A stretch of DNA of 13,089 nt from an uncultured Lachnospiraceae bacterium (GTDB lineage Bacteria; Bacillota; Clostridia; Lachnospirales; Lachnospiraceae), in contig CAJULP010000110.1 of NCBI GenBank assembly GCA_910587295.1, positions 1 to 13,089 on the forward strand, given 5' to 3'. Each line of letters begins with the position of its first letter. Position 1 is the stretch's first letter. A program made the position numbers and the translations under genes. Of this stretch, positions 6,827-12,974 are shown piece by piece. The notes under the pieces are model-generated. The model worked only from the letters and a program-made list of their open reading frames with translations, did no database searches and had not been told where the DNA came from.

Positions 6827-7144
6827 ATGGCTGAATTAAAGTGTTCCGTGGATAACTGCGCATACAACAAAAGCGAATGCTGCTGCAAGGGTGATATCTT
6901 GGTGGGTGGGAAACATGCTTGCTGTGATGATGATACCTGTTGTGAGAGCTTTGCTGAAAGTAAGGGCGACCGTTTTACTAACGCCCTGAACAATCATCCC
7001 AGCACGGTGATCAGCATCGACTGCGAAGCGGTAAAATGTGTTTACAACAGTAATTACAAGTGTACGGCAGCCCATGTGGATATCAAGGGCTGCGGCGCCT
7101 GTGACTGTGGCGAGACCGCATGTTCCACATTCAAGGAAAAGTAG
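6827..7144 (+). CDS. DUF1540 cysteine-rich protein
   Basis: This 105-residue protein has two copies of the DUF1540 repeat, at about residues 4-45 and 65-103. Each begins with a Cys-x4-Cys-Xxx-Tyr-Asn pattern (Cys5/Cys10 in the first, Cys-Val-Tyr-Asn in the second) and contains a further set of closely spaced cysteines ending in Cys-x-Ser/Thr-Phe. About 19 cysteines in 105 residues, with scattered Asp and His, suggest binding of zinc or another metal; the family has no settled function. There is no signal peptide, so it is probably cytoplasmic. The ATG at 6827 has AAAGGAGG (6812-6819) 7 bases upstream; the extended reading from TTG 6782 would run through the inverted repeat and is rejected. 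A terminator follows immediately, so it is probably monocistronic. Confidence 0.9.
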   Translation: MAELKCSVDNCAYNKSECCCKGDILVGGKHACCDDDTCCESFAESKGDRFTNALNNHPSTVISIDCEAVKCVYNSNYKCTAAHVDIKGCGACDCGETACSTFKEK

Positions 7145-7151
7145 TGCTTTG

Positions 7152-7200
7152 GCGGGGGTAGATGAAGTTTTTCATTTATCCCTGCTTGATTATTCCTTTC
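7152..7200 (+). terminator. Probable terminator after the DUF1540 gene
   Basis: A 15-base arm (7152-7166) pairs with 7171-7185 through twelve Watson-Crick and three G-U pairs around a GTTT loop. The T-rich tail after it (7186-7200) is interrupted, so efficiency may be moderate. Confidence 0.65.
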
Positions 7201-7214
7201 GTTTGTGCTTAAAT
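7186..7214 (+). promoter_or_regulatory. Possible promoter for the lipoprotein gene
   Basis: TTGATT (7186-7191) and TTAAAT (7209-7214) lie 17 bases apart, each matching four of six consensus bases. The implied transcript start near 7221 is downstream of the GTG at 7216, which argues against that codon as the translation start. Confidence 0.4.
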
Positions 7215-7254
7215 AGTGGATAGCGGAAATGCTATGGAAAAGGAAATGAAAGAA

Positions 7255-7893
7255 ATGAAGAAAAAAGCAGTATTATTAGCGATGGCCGGGCTTTTGCTCA
7301 TGGGATGCGGGCAGAAAGTGGTCACGGTGGCGGACATCCAAAATGAGGACGGGCCGGAAACCGGATACATACAGATGCAGGAGTTTGAATTAAAGGAAAA
7401 AGAGACAGACAGCGGCAGGGAAGAGGTGCGCTTATGTACCGTGCTGATCCCGGCAGGTTATCAAAGATCCGAAGAAATAGAAGGGATGTATGTCCATGAA
7501 AGAAGTCCCTTGGATTCTTCCAATATTTATTATTCGGTTTCCGAGGGTGAGGGCGACGGGAAGGTTTCCGAGAGACTGACGGAAAAGTCCTATGAGGAAC
7601 TGGTGGAGGCAACTTACCGGCAGGAAGGCATGGATGTGGATCTTGAAGTGGAGGATTTCGAGGAAATAGACATGGAAGGGGTTCCGGGATACAAGATCAA
7701 AAGTTCTTATGAGCTGGAAGATAACCGGGTCGAACAGCTTACTTACTTGATCATAGCGGAAGATACGTATACGATTACATACAGCCAGTTGTCGGATGAT
7801 GAGCTGATGGTGGATTTTGAAGTGACGGATGGGCAGATCCGTCTGGTCAGAGATGGGGAGGTAGATCTTGCCGTCGCAAATGGCGAGGACTGA
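7255..7893 (+). CDS. Secreted lipoprotein of unknown function
   Basis: The product is 212 residues from ATG 7255. A basic start (Met-Lys-Lys-Lys) and hydrophobic core lead into the lipobox Leu-Met-Gly-Cys, so Cys18 should be diacylated and the protein anchored outside the membrane. The mature part is acidic and beta-rich, with a 'Val-Leu-Ile-Pro-Ala-Gly-Tyr' segment near residue 63 and repeated Glu/Asp clusters; it recalls the PsbP/Mog1-like fold proteins of Firmicutes, but this is only an impression. The start at 7255 was chosen because AAGGAA (7240-7245) lies 9 bases upstream and the signal peptide then begins normally; in-frame starts at 7216, 7234 and 7246 are possible. It ends 35 bases before the -35 of the infC promoter, with no clear terminator, and no neighbour hints at a role. 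Confidence 0.8.
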   Translation: MKKKAVLLAMAGLLLMGCGQKVVTVADIQNEDGPETGYIQMQEFELKEKETDSGREEVRLCTVLIPAGYQRSEEIEGMYVHERSPLDSSNIYYSVSEGEGDGKVSERLTEKSYEELVEATYRQEGMDVDLEVEDFEEIDMEGVPGYKIKSSYELEDNRVEQLTYLIIAEDTYTITYSQLSDDELMVDFEVTDGQIRLVRDGEVDLAVANGED

Positions 7894-7927
7894 ACTATAA
7901 ATTTTTTTGGAAAAATGTTTTCTAATA

Positions 7928-7956
7928 TTGACTTATGATCAGGTATGTGCTAAACT
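7928..7956 (+). promoter_or_regulatory. Sigma-A promoter of infC-rpmI-rplT
   Basis: TTGACT (7928-7933) and TAAACT (7951-7956) are spaced by 17 bases. The predicted start near 7963 gives a leader of about 180 bases before infC. Confidence 0.75.
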
Positions 7957-7962
7957 AAACAA

Positions 7963-8125
7963 ACATGCGGTTGACGTATGAACAATCAAGCAGAGTATCC
8001 ACTCTCACCCTGCGGCAGGCGGGCTGGCAGGCGTTTACATGGTATCAGTTATTTCTGTGCGGATTATAAACCTGTACAGGGAAATTGGGTGTATGTTAGT
8101 GGATAGCTATGCTGTCCACTTTTTT
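7963..8125 (+). ncRNA. infC operon leader with attenuator (L20-leader-like)
   Basis: A structured leader ends in an intrinsic terminator (8099-8125) before infC. In Bacillus subtilis and relatives, ribosomal protein L20 binds such a leader and promotes termination. Here TATCCACT (7996-8003) is exactly complementary to AGTGGATA (8098-8105), which includes most of the 5' arm of the terminator, so it can act as antiterminator. TATCCACT can itself be closed in a local hairpin, GAGT-ATCC-ACTC (7993-8004). Further small hairpins include CCTGC/GCAGG near 8009-8019 and the palindrome CCTGTACAGG (8071-8080). L20 control is inferred from gene order and the terminator; I could not match the L20 binding site itself. 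Confidence 0.75.
8099..8125 (+). terminator. Attenuator terminator before infC
   Basis: GTGGATAGC (8099-8107) pairs with GCTGTCCAC (8111-8119), one G-U pair, with a 3-base loop and six T. It lies 4 bases before the infC ribosome site. Confidence 0.88.
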
Positions 8126-8144
8126 ATGCGGGAGGGATATAACC

Positions 8145-8651
8145 ATTAGCGAATTATTCATTAACGAACAGATCAGAGACAAAGAAGTACGTGTGATTGG
8201 GGAAGCAGGCGAACAGCTTGGCATTATGTCTTCAAGGGAGGCATTACAGATGGCAGAGGAAGCAGGGGTGGATCTTGTTAAGATAGCGCCTACGGCGAAA
8301 CCTCCGGTCTGCAAGCTGGTAGATTATGGGAAGTATAAATATGAGCTTACCCGTAAGGAGAAAGAGGCCAGGAAGAAGCAAAGAGTCATTGAAATCAAGG
8401 AGATCCGCTTATCGCCTAATATTGACACCAATGATCTAAACACCAAGGTGAATGCTGCAAGGAAGTTTTTAAGTAAGGGAGACAGGGTTAAGATCACTCT
8501 TCGTTTTCGTGGACGTGAGATGGCCCACATGGCTAACAGCAAGCACATTCTGGATGACTTTGCACAGGCTCTTTCCGATGTGTGTGTTGTGGAGAAAGCG
8601 CCTAAGGTGGAAGGTAGAAGTATGACAATGTTTTTAACTGAAAAGCGTTAG
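8145..8651 (+). CDS. infC: Translation initiation factor IF-3, ATT start
   Basis: IF-3 binds the 30S subunit, prevents premature 50S joining and checks the start codon-anticodon pair. From the ATT at 8145 the protein has 168 residues, the normal size. The N-domain opens Ser-Glu-Leu-Phe-Ile-Asn-Glu-Gln-Ile-Arg, the highly conserved IF-3 beginning, and includes Pro-Pro-Val-Cys-Lys-Leu-Val-Asp-Tyr-Gly-Lys-Tyr; a lysine-rich linker follows, then the C-domain with Lys-Glu-Ile-Arg-Leu and Phe-Arg-Gly-Arg-Glu-Met. GGGAGGG (8130-8136) lies 8 bases before the ATT. The in-frame ATGs at 8109 and 8126 are inside the terminator or its tail and would add residues not found in IF-3. An ATT start is known in E. 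coli infC, where IF-3 represses it, so autoregulation of translation is likely here too, on top of leader attenuation. Confidence 0.96.
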   Translation: MSELFINEQIRDKEVRVIGEAGEQLGIMSSREALQMAEEAGVDLVKIAPTAKPPVCKLVDYGKYKYELTRKEKEARKKQRVIEIKEIRLSPNIDTNDLNTKVNAARKFLSKGDRVKITLRFRGREMAHMANSKHILDDFAQALSDVCVVEKAPKVEGRSMTMFLTEKR

Positions 8652-8724
8652 CCTGCCAGTTAAAATAAAGGACAAGGGTACTTGTCGGCAGAAAATATGA
8701 TCAAAGATACAGGAGGAAACAGTT

Positions 8725-8922
8725 ATGCCTAAAATGAAAACAAGTAGATCTGCTGCAAAGCGTTTCAAAGCTACCGGAACAGGTAAATTAAAAAGAAGTA
8801 AAGCTTACAAGAGCCATATCTTAACTAAGAAGTCTACCAAGAGAAAAAGAAATCTTAGAAAGCCTGCGATGACTGATAAGACAAATGTTAAGAATATGAA
8901 GAAGATTTTACCGTATTTATAA
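8725..8922 (+). CDS. rpmI: 50S ribosomal protein L35
   Basis: A 65-residue, strongly basic protein of the large ribosomal subunit. It has the conserved opening Pro-Lys-Met-Lys-Thr-Ser-Arg-Ser-Ala-Ala-Lys-Arg-Phe and the core segment Lys-Arg-Lys-Arg-Asn-Leu-Arg. The length matches the family. AGGAGGAAA lies about 7 bases before the ATG. It is the second gene of the infC operon, 73 bases after infC and 24 bases before rplT, and no terminator is seen at either junction. Confidence 0.97.
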   Translation: MPKMKTSRSAAKRFKATGTGKLKRSKAYKSHILTKKSTKRKRNLRKPAMTDKTNVKNMKKILPYL

Positions 8923-8946
8923 GAAATCGTAAGGAGGATATAAGAG

Positions 8947-9303
8947 ATGGCAAGAATTAAAGGTGGCATGAATGCCAGAAGAAAACATAATAGAGTATTA
9001 AGACTTGCAAAAGGCTACAGAGGAGCCAGGAGCAAACAGTACAGGATCGCAAAGCAGTCCGTAATGAGGGCGCTTGCATCTTCCTATGCAGGACGTAAAG
9101 AGAGAAAGCGTCAGTTCAGACAGCTTTGGATTGCGCGTATCAATGCGGCAGCAAGGTTAAATGGACTTTCTTACAGCAAGTTTATGCATGGGCTTAAGCT
9201 GGCTGAGGTGGATATCAACAGAAAAATGCTTGCTGAAATGGCAGTGAACGATGCGGATGGCTTTAAGACGCTGGCAGATCTTGCAAAAAGCAAACTTGCA
9301 TAA
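8947..9303 (+). CDS. rplT: 50S ribosomal protein L20
   Basis: A 118-residue protein that binds 23S rRNA early in 50S assembly. The basic N-terminal arm begins Ala-Arg-Ile-Lys-Gly-Gly-Met-Asn-Ala-Arg and includes Ala-Lys-Gly-Tyr-Arg-Gly-Ala-Arg-Ser-Lys; the C-terminal globular half has Arg-Gln-Leu-Trp-Ile-Ala-Arg-Ile-Asn-Ala-Ala and Gly-Leu-Ser-Tyr. In Firmicutes L20 is also the feedback regulator of its operon through the infC leader. AAGGAGG is at 8931-8937, 9 bases before the ATG. It is the last gene of the operon, and a terminator begins 20 bases after its stop. Confidence 0.98.
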   Translation: MARIKGGMNARRKHNRVLRLAKGYRGARSKQYRIAKQSVMRALASSYAGRKERKRQFRQLWIARINAAARLNGLSYSKFMHGLKLAEVDINRKMLAEMAVNDADGFKTLADLAKSKLA

Positions 9304-9322
9304 GCGAAAATAACGAGAGACC

Positions 9323-9385
9323 AAAGACCTTATAAGTGGACATGCCTTGAAAGGATGAGCAGTTCATAGAATAAGGTCTTTTTTT
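9323..9385 (+). terminator. Terminator of the infC-rpmI-rplT operon
   Basis: AAAGACCTTAT (9323-9333) pairs perfectly with ATAAGGTCTTT (9371-9381), which runs into a T-tract to 9385. The intervening 37 bases are long for a terminator loop and contain only a short CCTT-GA-AAGG hairpin. Confidence 0.85.
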
Positions 9386-9403
9386 CAATAGAAAGGTATA
9401 ATT

Positions 9404-10903
9404 ATGAGGACACTGATGCATTTAGAGCCAAAGGATGTTTTTTTCTTTTTTGAGGAAATAAGTAAGATACCCCATGGTTCGGGAAATACCCGGCAGATCA
9501 GCAATTATCTGGTGGAGTTTGCCGTGCAAAGGAACCTGGAGCATTATCAGGATGAACTTGGTAATGTGATCATAATAAAAGAAGCGTCCGAGGGATATGA
9601 GAATCATGAGCCGGTGATGCTGCAGGGGCATATGGATATGGTGGCCGTGAAGAAGCCGGGCTGTCCTTTGGATATGGAAAAGGATGGACTGGTGCTTTCG
9701 GTGGAAGGCGATGACCTGATGGCGGAAGGTACCAGTTTAGGCGGTGATGACGGGATAGCGGTGGCTTACGGGCTGGCCCTTTTGGATGGAAAAGATTATA
9801 AACATCCACGGATCGAGTTTGTGGTCACGGTGGATGAGGAAGTGGGGATGGACGGTGCAAGAGTACTGGATGTGACATCCCTTAAAGCAAAAAGACTGGT
9901 CAATCTGGATTCTGAGGAGGAAGGAATCTTTTTGGCTGGCTGTGCAGGCGGTGCAAGGGTAAACCTTTTCTGTGATTATGAGATGGAAAATAAAAAAGGG
10001 ATTCCCTGCGTAGTCCGGGTAAGCGGGCTTAAAGGCGGCCACTCCGGAGAAGAGATACAAAAGGAGAGGGGAAACGCCATCTGCATTTTGGGAAGGGTGC
10101 TGGTAAAGCTTTCCGGAAAAATGGATTTTGCCATTGAAAGCCTTACGGGTGGTGTTGCGGATAATGCAATCCCAACCGGTGCAGAGGCGCGGATTCTGAT
10201 CACCGGGTATGGAAACCGGAACGGGTACCAGAAAGTGATGAGAGACGGCTTTGCGGATCAGGAATGTCTGGCGCTCCTTAAATTTACCTGTGATAAGATG
10301 GAGCGGGAGCTTTCCGTGGAATTGGCGGAAAAGGATGAAAATATCAGGATAGATACTGTTTACGGAAAAGCGGGGGAACTGCATGTGCTTTCCGGCGAAA
10401 AGAGTCTTGAGGTGATCTCTCTTTTAAATGCGCTTCCCTGGGGTGTGCAGGCTATGAGCAGTGCCATGAAAGGGCTTGTGGAAACTTCTTTAAACCCAGG
10501 GCTTTTATCTTTGGCGGAAGGCAGAATCCATATCGGGATTTCCGTTCGAAGCTCCATAGAAAGCGCTAAGGAAGCCCTGATCGACAGGTTAAAGAGCATC
10601 GCCCGTCTGTCCGGTGTGGACGTGGAAGTGACAGGGGAATATCCCGGATGGAATTACCAGAAGGAATCACCCCTTCGGGAAAAGATGGTGGAGATATACC
10701 GGAAAATATATCATCGGGAGCCGAAGGTCAGGGCAATCCATGCCGGTGTGGAATGCGGCCTGCTGATTTCAAAGATCCCCGGACTTGACTGTGTGTCGAT
10801 CGGGCCGGATATGAAGGATATCCATACATTTGAAGAGCGGTTAAGCATTTCTTCGACGGGCAGGGTTTGGGAGTATCTTTTAAGGCTGCTGGAGAATATG
10901 TGA
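9404..10903 (+). CDS. pepD: Aminoacyl-histidine dipeptidase (M20C family)
   Basis: A cytoplasmic metallopeptidase that cleaves Xaa-His dipeptides such as carnosine, with related low-specificity dipeptidases in the family. At 499 residues it has the usual length. The di-zinc site is complete: Gly-His-Met-Asp (His76, catalytic Asp78), Gly-Gly-Asp-Asp-Gly (bridging Asp, 113-117), Asp-Glu-Glu-Val-Gly (catalytic Glu145, ligand Glu146), Leu-Asp-Ser-Glu-Glu (Asp169) and the final Lys-Asp-Ile-His-Thr (His474). The lid domain contains Gly-Leu-Lys-Gly-Gly-His-Ser-Gly near residue 210. GAAAGG is 7 bases before the ATG. No signal peptide is present. The operon terminator of rplT lies just upstream, and I could not identify a dedicated promoter in the short gap. 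Substrate within the family is inferred, so the symbol is tentative. Confidence 0.93.
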   Translation: MRTLMHLEPKDVFFFFEEISKIPHGSGNTRQISNYLVEFAVQRNLEHYQDELGNVIIIKEASEGYENHEPVMLQGHMDMVAVKKPGCPLDMEKDGLVLSVEGDDLMAEGTSLGGDDGIAVAYGLALLDGKDYKHPRIEFVVTVDEEVGMDGARVLDVTSLKAKRLVNLDSEEEGIFLAGCAGGARVNLFCDYEMENKKGIPCVVRVSGLKGGHSGEEIQKERGNAICILGRVLVKLSGKMDFAIESLTGGVADNAIPTGAEARILITGYGNRNGYQKVMRDGFADQECLALLKFTCDKMERELSVELAEKDENIRIDTVYGKAGELHVLSGEKSLEVISLLNALPWGVQAMSSAMKGLVETSLNPGLLSLAEGRIHIGISVRSSIESAKEALIDRLKSIARLSGVDVEVTGEYPGWNYQKESPLREKMVEIYRKIYHREPKVRAIHAGVECGLLISKIPGLDCVSIGPDMKDIHTFEERLSISSTGRVWEYLLRLLENM

Positions 10904-10992
10904 TACATTTAAAGAGAAAAGATTGAAAGCCGAAAGTTTCAATCAATGTATTTGGGCCTTTCCCGTATGGGCAAGGCTCATGCAGGAAAGGC
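10903..10992 (+). promoter_or_regulatory. Leader hairpins with Shine-Dalgarno sequestration, AI-2E gene
   Basis: The first structure pairs GATTGAAA (10921-10928) with TTTCAATC (10937-10944), closed outside by ATACATT (10903-10909) and AATGTAT (10945-10951). The second has two exclusive forms. GCCTTTCC (10956-10963) can pair with GGAAAGGC (10985-10992), covering the ribosome site. Alternatively 10956-10964 can fold on 10969-10977 as GCCTT-T-CCC / GGG-C-AAGGC with a GTAT loop, leaving that site free. No ligand class is recognised. Confidence 0.5.
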
Positions 10993-11004
10993 ATGGGGAT
11001 AACA

Positions 11005-12189
11005 ATGAATTTAAGCGGAAAAAACATAAAGAAGATCAGAGGGTTGATTCTGTTTGCGGGAGTAGTGGTTCTGGCTTTGATGAAATTTGACCTTTTATTT
11101 ACGGCGGTGGTGTTTGTGGTAAGGATCATAAGGCCGTTCCTTGTAGGGGGAATGATTGCCTTTGTGATCAATCTTCCGATGCGGTTTTATGAAGAAAAGC
11201 TGTTCCGTGCCCGTAAAGGAAAAGCACCCGGAAAATATCTGGAGAAGTGTAAACGGGGCATAAGCCTTGTGCTTGCTTATCTGTCCGTTGTTCTGGTGGT
11301 CACGTTAGTGATCGTTACGGTAATCCCACAGCTGGCTGCCACGCTTAAGATTTTGCCGAACCAGTTTTCCGTGTTTTATAATAATGTGATCAATTGGCTG
11401 GAAGTGATCTTGGAAGAAAACCCGCAGGCAATCGCCAGGTTGGAAAGCATGGAAATGCCGTCCATAAACTGGGAGGAGGTTGTCAATATGGTGATGGACT
11501 TTTTAAGAAACGGGCTGGGGAATATGATTACATCCACGGTAAATGTGGCCAGCGGCATTATCAGCAGTACCGTGAATTTCTTTATTGCACTTATCTTTTC
11601 CGTTTACCTTCTGACCCAAAAAGAAAAACTTCAGGATCAGTTTAAGCGGCTGCTAAGGGCGTATACGAAGCCGAAAATGTATAAAAGCGTCCTTAAAGTT
11701 GTGGATCTGTTGAACCGGAATTTCAGTAATTTTATAACCGGACAGTGCACGGAAGCAATCATCCTTGGGCTTATGTTTGTGGTGTGCATGACGATCTTCC
11801 GGTTTGATTATGCCGTTATGATCGGCGTGCTGATTGCGTTTACGGCGTTGATTCCGATCGTTGGGGCGTTTATCGGCTGCTTCGTGGGGGCTTTTTTGAT
11901 GCTTGTGGATGACCCGGTGAAAGCCTTTTGGTTCGTGGTTCTTTTCATTGTACTCCAGCAGATAGAAGGGAATTTGATCTATCCCCATGTGGTGGGCAAT
12001 TCCGTGGGGCTTCCTTCCATCTGGGTGCTTGCCGCGGTGACTATAGGCGGCAGCCTTATGGGCGTGTTTGGTATGCTGGTGTTTATTCCTCTTTTATCAA
12101 CCGTTTATGTGCTCCTGAAAGAGGATGTGAATAAAAGGAACGGGGATGTCTTGCCGAAGGAACCGCTGCCGGCAGAAAAAGTAGAGTAA
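11005..12189 (+). CDS. AI-2E family transporter
   Basis: A polytopic membrane protein of 394 residues from ATG 11005. The family (PF01594) includes TqsA, an exporter of autoinducer-2, and Na+/H+ antiporter-like members; substrate cannot be read from sequence. Hydrophobic spans cluster at about residues 13-60, 85-110, 180-205 and 245-370, with a hydrophilic domain at about 110-180 as usual in the family. The signature C-terminal region is intact: Ile-Pro-Ile-Val-Gly-Ala-Phe-Ile-Gly, Gln-Gln-Ile-Glu-Gly-Asn-Leu-Ile-Tyr-Pro and Gly-Met-Leu-Val-Phe-Ile-Pro-Leu. Two starts compete. ATG 10993 is only 1 base from AGGAAAGG, while ATG 11005 has GGGG (10995-10998) 6 bases before it and AGGAAAGG at 13; I chose 11005, but 10993 would add only four residues. 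Translation may be controlled by the leader hairpins just upstream. Confidence 0.93.
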   Translation: MNLSGKNIKKIRGLILFAGVVVLALMKFDLLFTAVVFVVRIIRPFLVGGMIAFVINLPMRFYEEKLFRARKGKAPGKYLEKCKRGISLVLAYLSVVLVVTLVIVTVIPQLAATLKILPNQFSVFYNNVINWLEVILEENPQAIARLESMEMPSINWEEVVNMVMDFLRNGLGNMITSTVNVASGIISSTVNFFIALIFSVYLLTQKEKLQDQFKRLLRAYTKPKMYKSVLKVVDLLNRNFSNFITGQCTEAIILGLMFVVCMTIFRFDYAVMIGVLIAFTALIPIVGAFIGCFVGAFLMLVDDPVKAFWFVVLFIVLQQIEGNLIYPHVVGNSVGLPSIWVLAAVTIGGSLMGVFGMLVFIPLLSTVYVLLKEDVNKRNGDVLPKEPLPAEKVE

Positions 12190-12208
12190 AAATAATTTTA
12201 AAATGATA

Positions 12209-12237
12209 TTGACAAATCAATATATATATAGTAAATT
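12209..12237 (+). promoter_or_regulatory. Promoter of the tRNA-Pro gene
   Basis: A perfect -35 TTGACA (12209-12214) and a -10 TAAATT (12232-12237) lie 17 bases apart. The start would be near 12244, giving a 5' leader of about 56 bases. Confidence 0.65.
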
Positions 12238-12247
12238 ATAGTTCGTG

Positions 12248-12299
12248 GGTTTCATATAGAAACCGCAAAATATTACATATATTTTAGTATGTAATATTT
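12248..12299 (+). repeat. Two hairpins in the tRNA 5' leader
   Basis: GGTTTC (12248-12253) pairs with GAAACC (12259-12264). Then AAATATTACATA (12268-12279) pairs perfectly over 12 bases with TATGTAATATTT (12288-12299), and its 3' arm ends at the base before tRNA position 1. Such a stem abutting the RNase P site could affect maturation; this is inference. Confidence 0.6.
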
Positions 12300-12372
12300 C
12301 GGGGTGTGGCTCAGGTGGTAGAGCGCTACTTTAGGGAAGTAGAGGCCGCAAGTTCAAGTCTTGTCACTCCGA
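12300..12372 (+). tRNA. tRNA-Pro (anticodon AGG)
   Basis: A complete 73-base cloverleaf. The acceptor stem CGGGGTG pairs with CACTCCG (one G-U), D stem GCTC/GAGC, anticodon stem CTACT/AGTAG with loop TTAGGGA, five-base variable loop, and T stem GCAAG/CTTGT with loop TTCAAGT. The anticodon is AGG at 12333-12335. C1-G72, A73 and G37 after the anticodon are the usual bacterial proline identity features and agree with proline. CCA is not encoded. An A at position 34 is uncommon for proline in bacteria; it would need inosine modification or unmodified A34 decoding. The gene stands alone between a promoter and a strong terminator. Confidence 0.95.
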
Positions 12373-12376
12373 TATT

Positions 12377-12426
12377 AAAAAAGTTCTTGAAATCGTTGTG
12401 AAAACGGCATTTCAAGGACTTTTTTT
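12377..12426 (+). terminator. Terminator of the tRNA-Pro gene
   Basis: A 17-base arm (12377-12393) pairs with 12409-12426 with one G-U pair, and the inner CGTT/AACG extends it. The 3' arm runs into seven T. The A-rich 5' arm would also let it work for transcripts from the other strand. Confidence 0.92.
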
Positions 12427-12524
12427 ATATAAACATACAAATGATCTGCCGCAGCGGCTGTTGCAGCTACTCTCAATATCGCAACCTATTAATAGGCTTA
12501 TATACATAATTGGAGGGAATTTTT

Positions 12525-12956
12525 ATGGCATATATTTTGCAAAAAGATGATTATTATTGCTATTTAAATGAAAAACACGCAGTTTGTAAAATAAAAAATA
12601 TTAATTTGGCTACAAGATTCACTACACAGGGTAATGCACGTGCCATGTTAAATAAGGCATCAAAGAAACTAAAAGATTATAAAATTGTTGATTTGGAGAC
12701 TATGGTTGTAATGGGAGATGTACATAAAATCAAACGTAAGCAATTTACACCAACGGAAAGAACAAAAATTTATAATAAGAGTAAGGGAAGGTGTGCTATA
12801 TGCGGAAAATTTATTCCATGTGATAGTTTTACCATTGATCACATTATTCCCTTAGCTAGAGGTGGAACTAATGCAATGGATAATCTTCAAGTTGCTTGTG
12901 GTGTTTGTAATCTTATTAAGCAAGATATATTACCGGAAGATTTAATAAACTTGTGA
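12525..12956 (+). CDS. HNH endonuclease domain protein
   Basis: The product is 143 residues. Residues 1-60 form an N-terminal region with a Tyr-Tyr-Cys-Tyr-Leu strand and a basic helix (Ala-Arg-Ala-Met-Leu-Asn-Lys) that I cannot assign. Residues 75-135 are an HNH nuclease: zinc cysteines Cys90-x2-Cys93 and Cys125-x2-Cys128, the Asp105-His106 pair with His as general base, and Asn120 in Met-Asp-Asn-Leu. Such small HNH proteins are found in phages, plasmids and as stand-alone genes, and usually nick or cut DNA. The ATG at 12525 has GGAGGG (12512-12517) 7 bases before it; the TTG at 12510 overlaps that site and is rejected. The gene is clearly more AT-rich than the housekeeping genes and sits directly downstream of a tRNA, so recent acquisition is plausible. 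No modification enzyme, integrase or phage gene is visible beside it. Confidence 0.87.
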   Translation: MAYILQKDDYYCYLNEKHAVCKIKNINLATRFTTQGNARAMLNKASKKLKDYKIVDLETMVVMGDVHKIKRKQFTPTERTKIYNKSKGRCAICGKFIPCDSFTIDHIIPLARGGTNAMDNLQVACGVCNLIKQDILPEDLINL

Positions 12957-12974
12957 GTAAAAAGTTTGTGACGT

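Noticed and set aside
9394..9402. TATAAT-like hexamer just before the pepD start
   Set aside because: It is 3 bases from the ATG, between ribosome site and start codon, so it cannot be the promoter of this gene.
9737..10384. 215-codon minus-strand ORF within the dipeptidase gene
   Set aside because: It is antisense to an intact M20C peptidase with complete metal site, and has no start signal or known domain.
12300..12372. attL-type duplication of the tRNA 3' end
   Set aside because: I looked for a second copy of the T-stem and acceptor sequence downstream to 13089 and found none.
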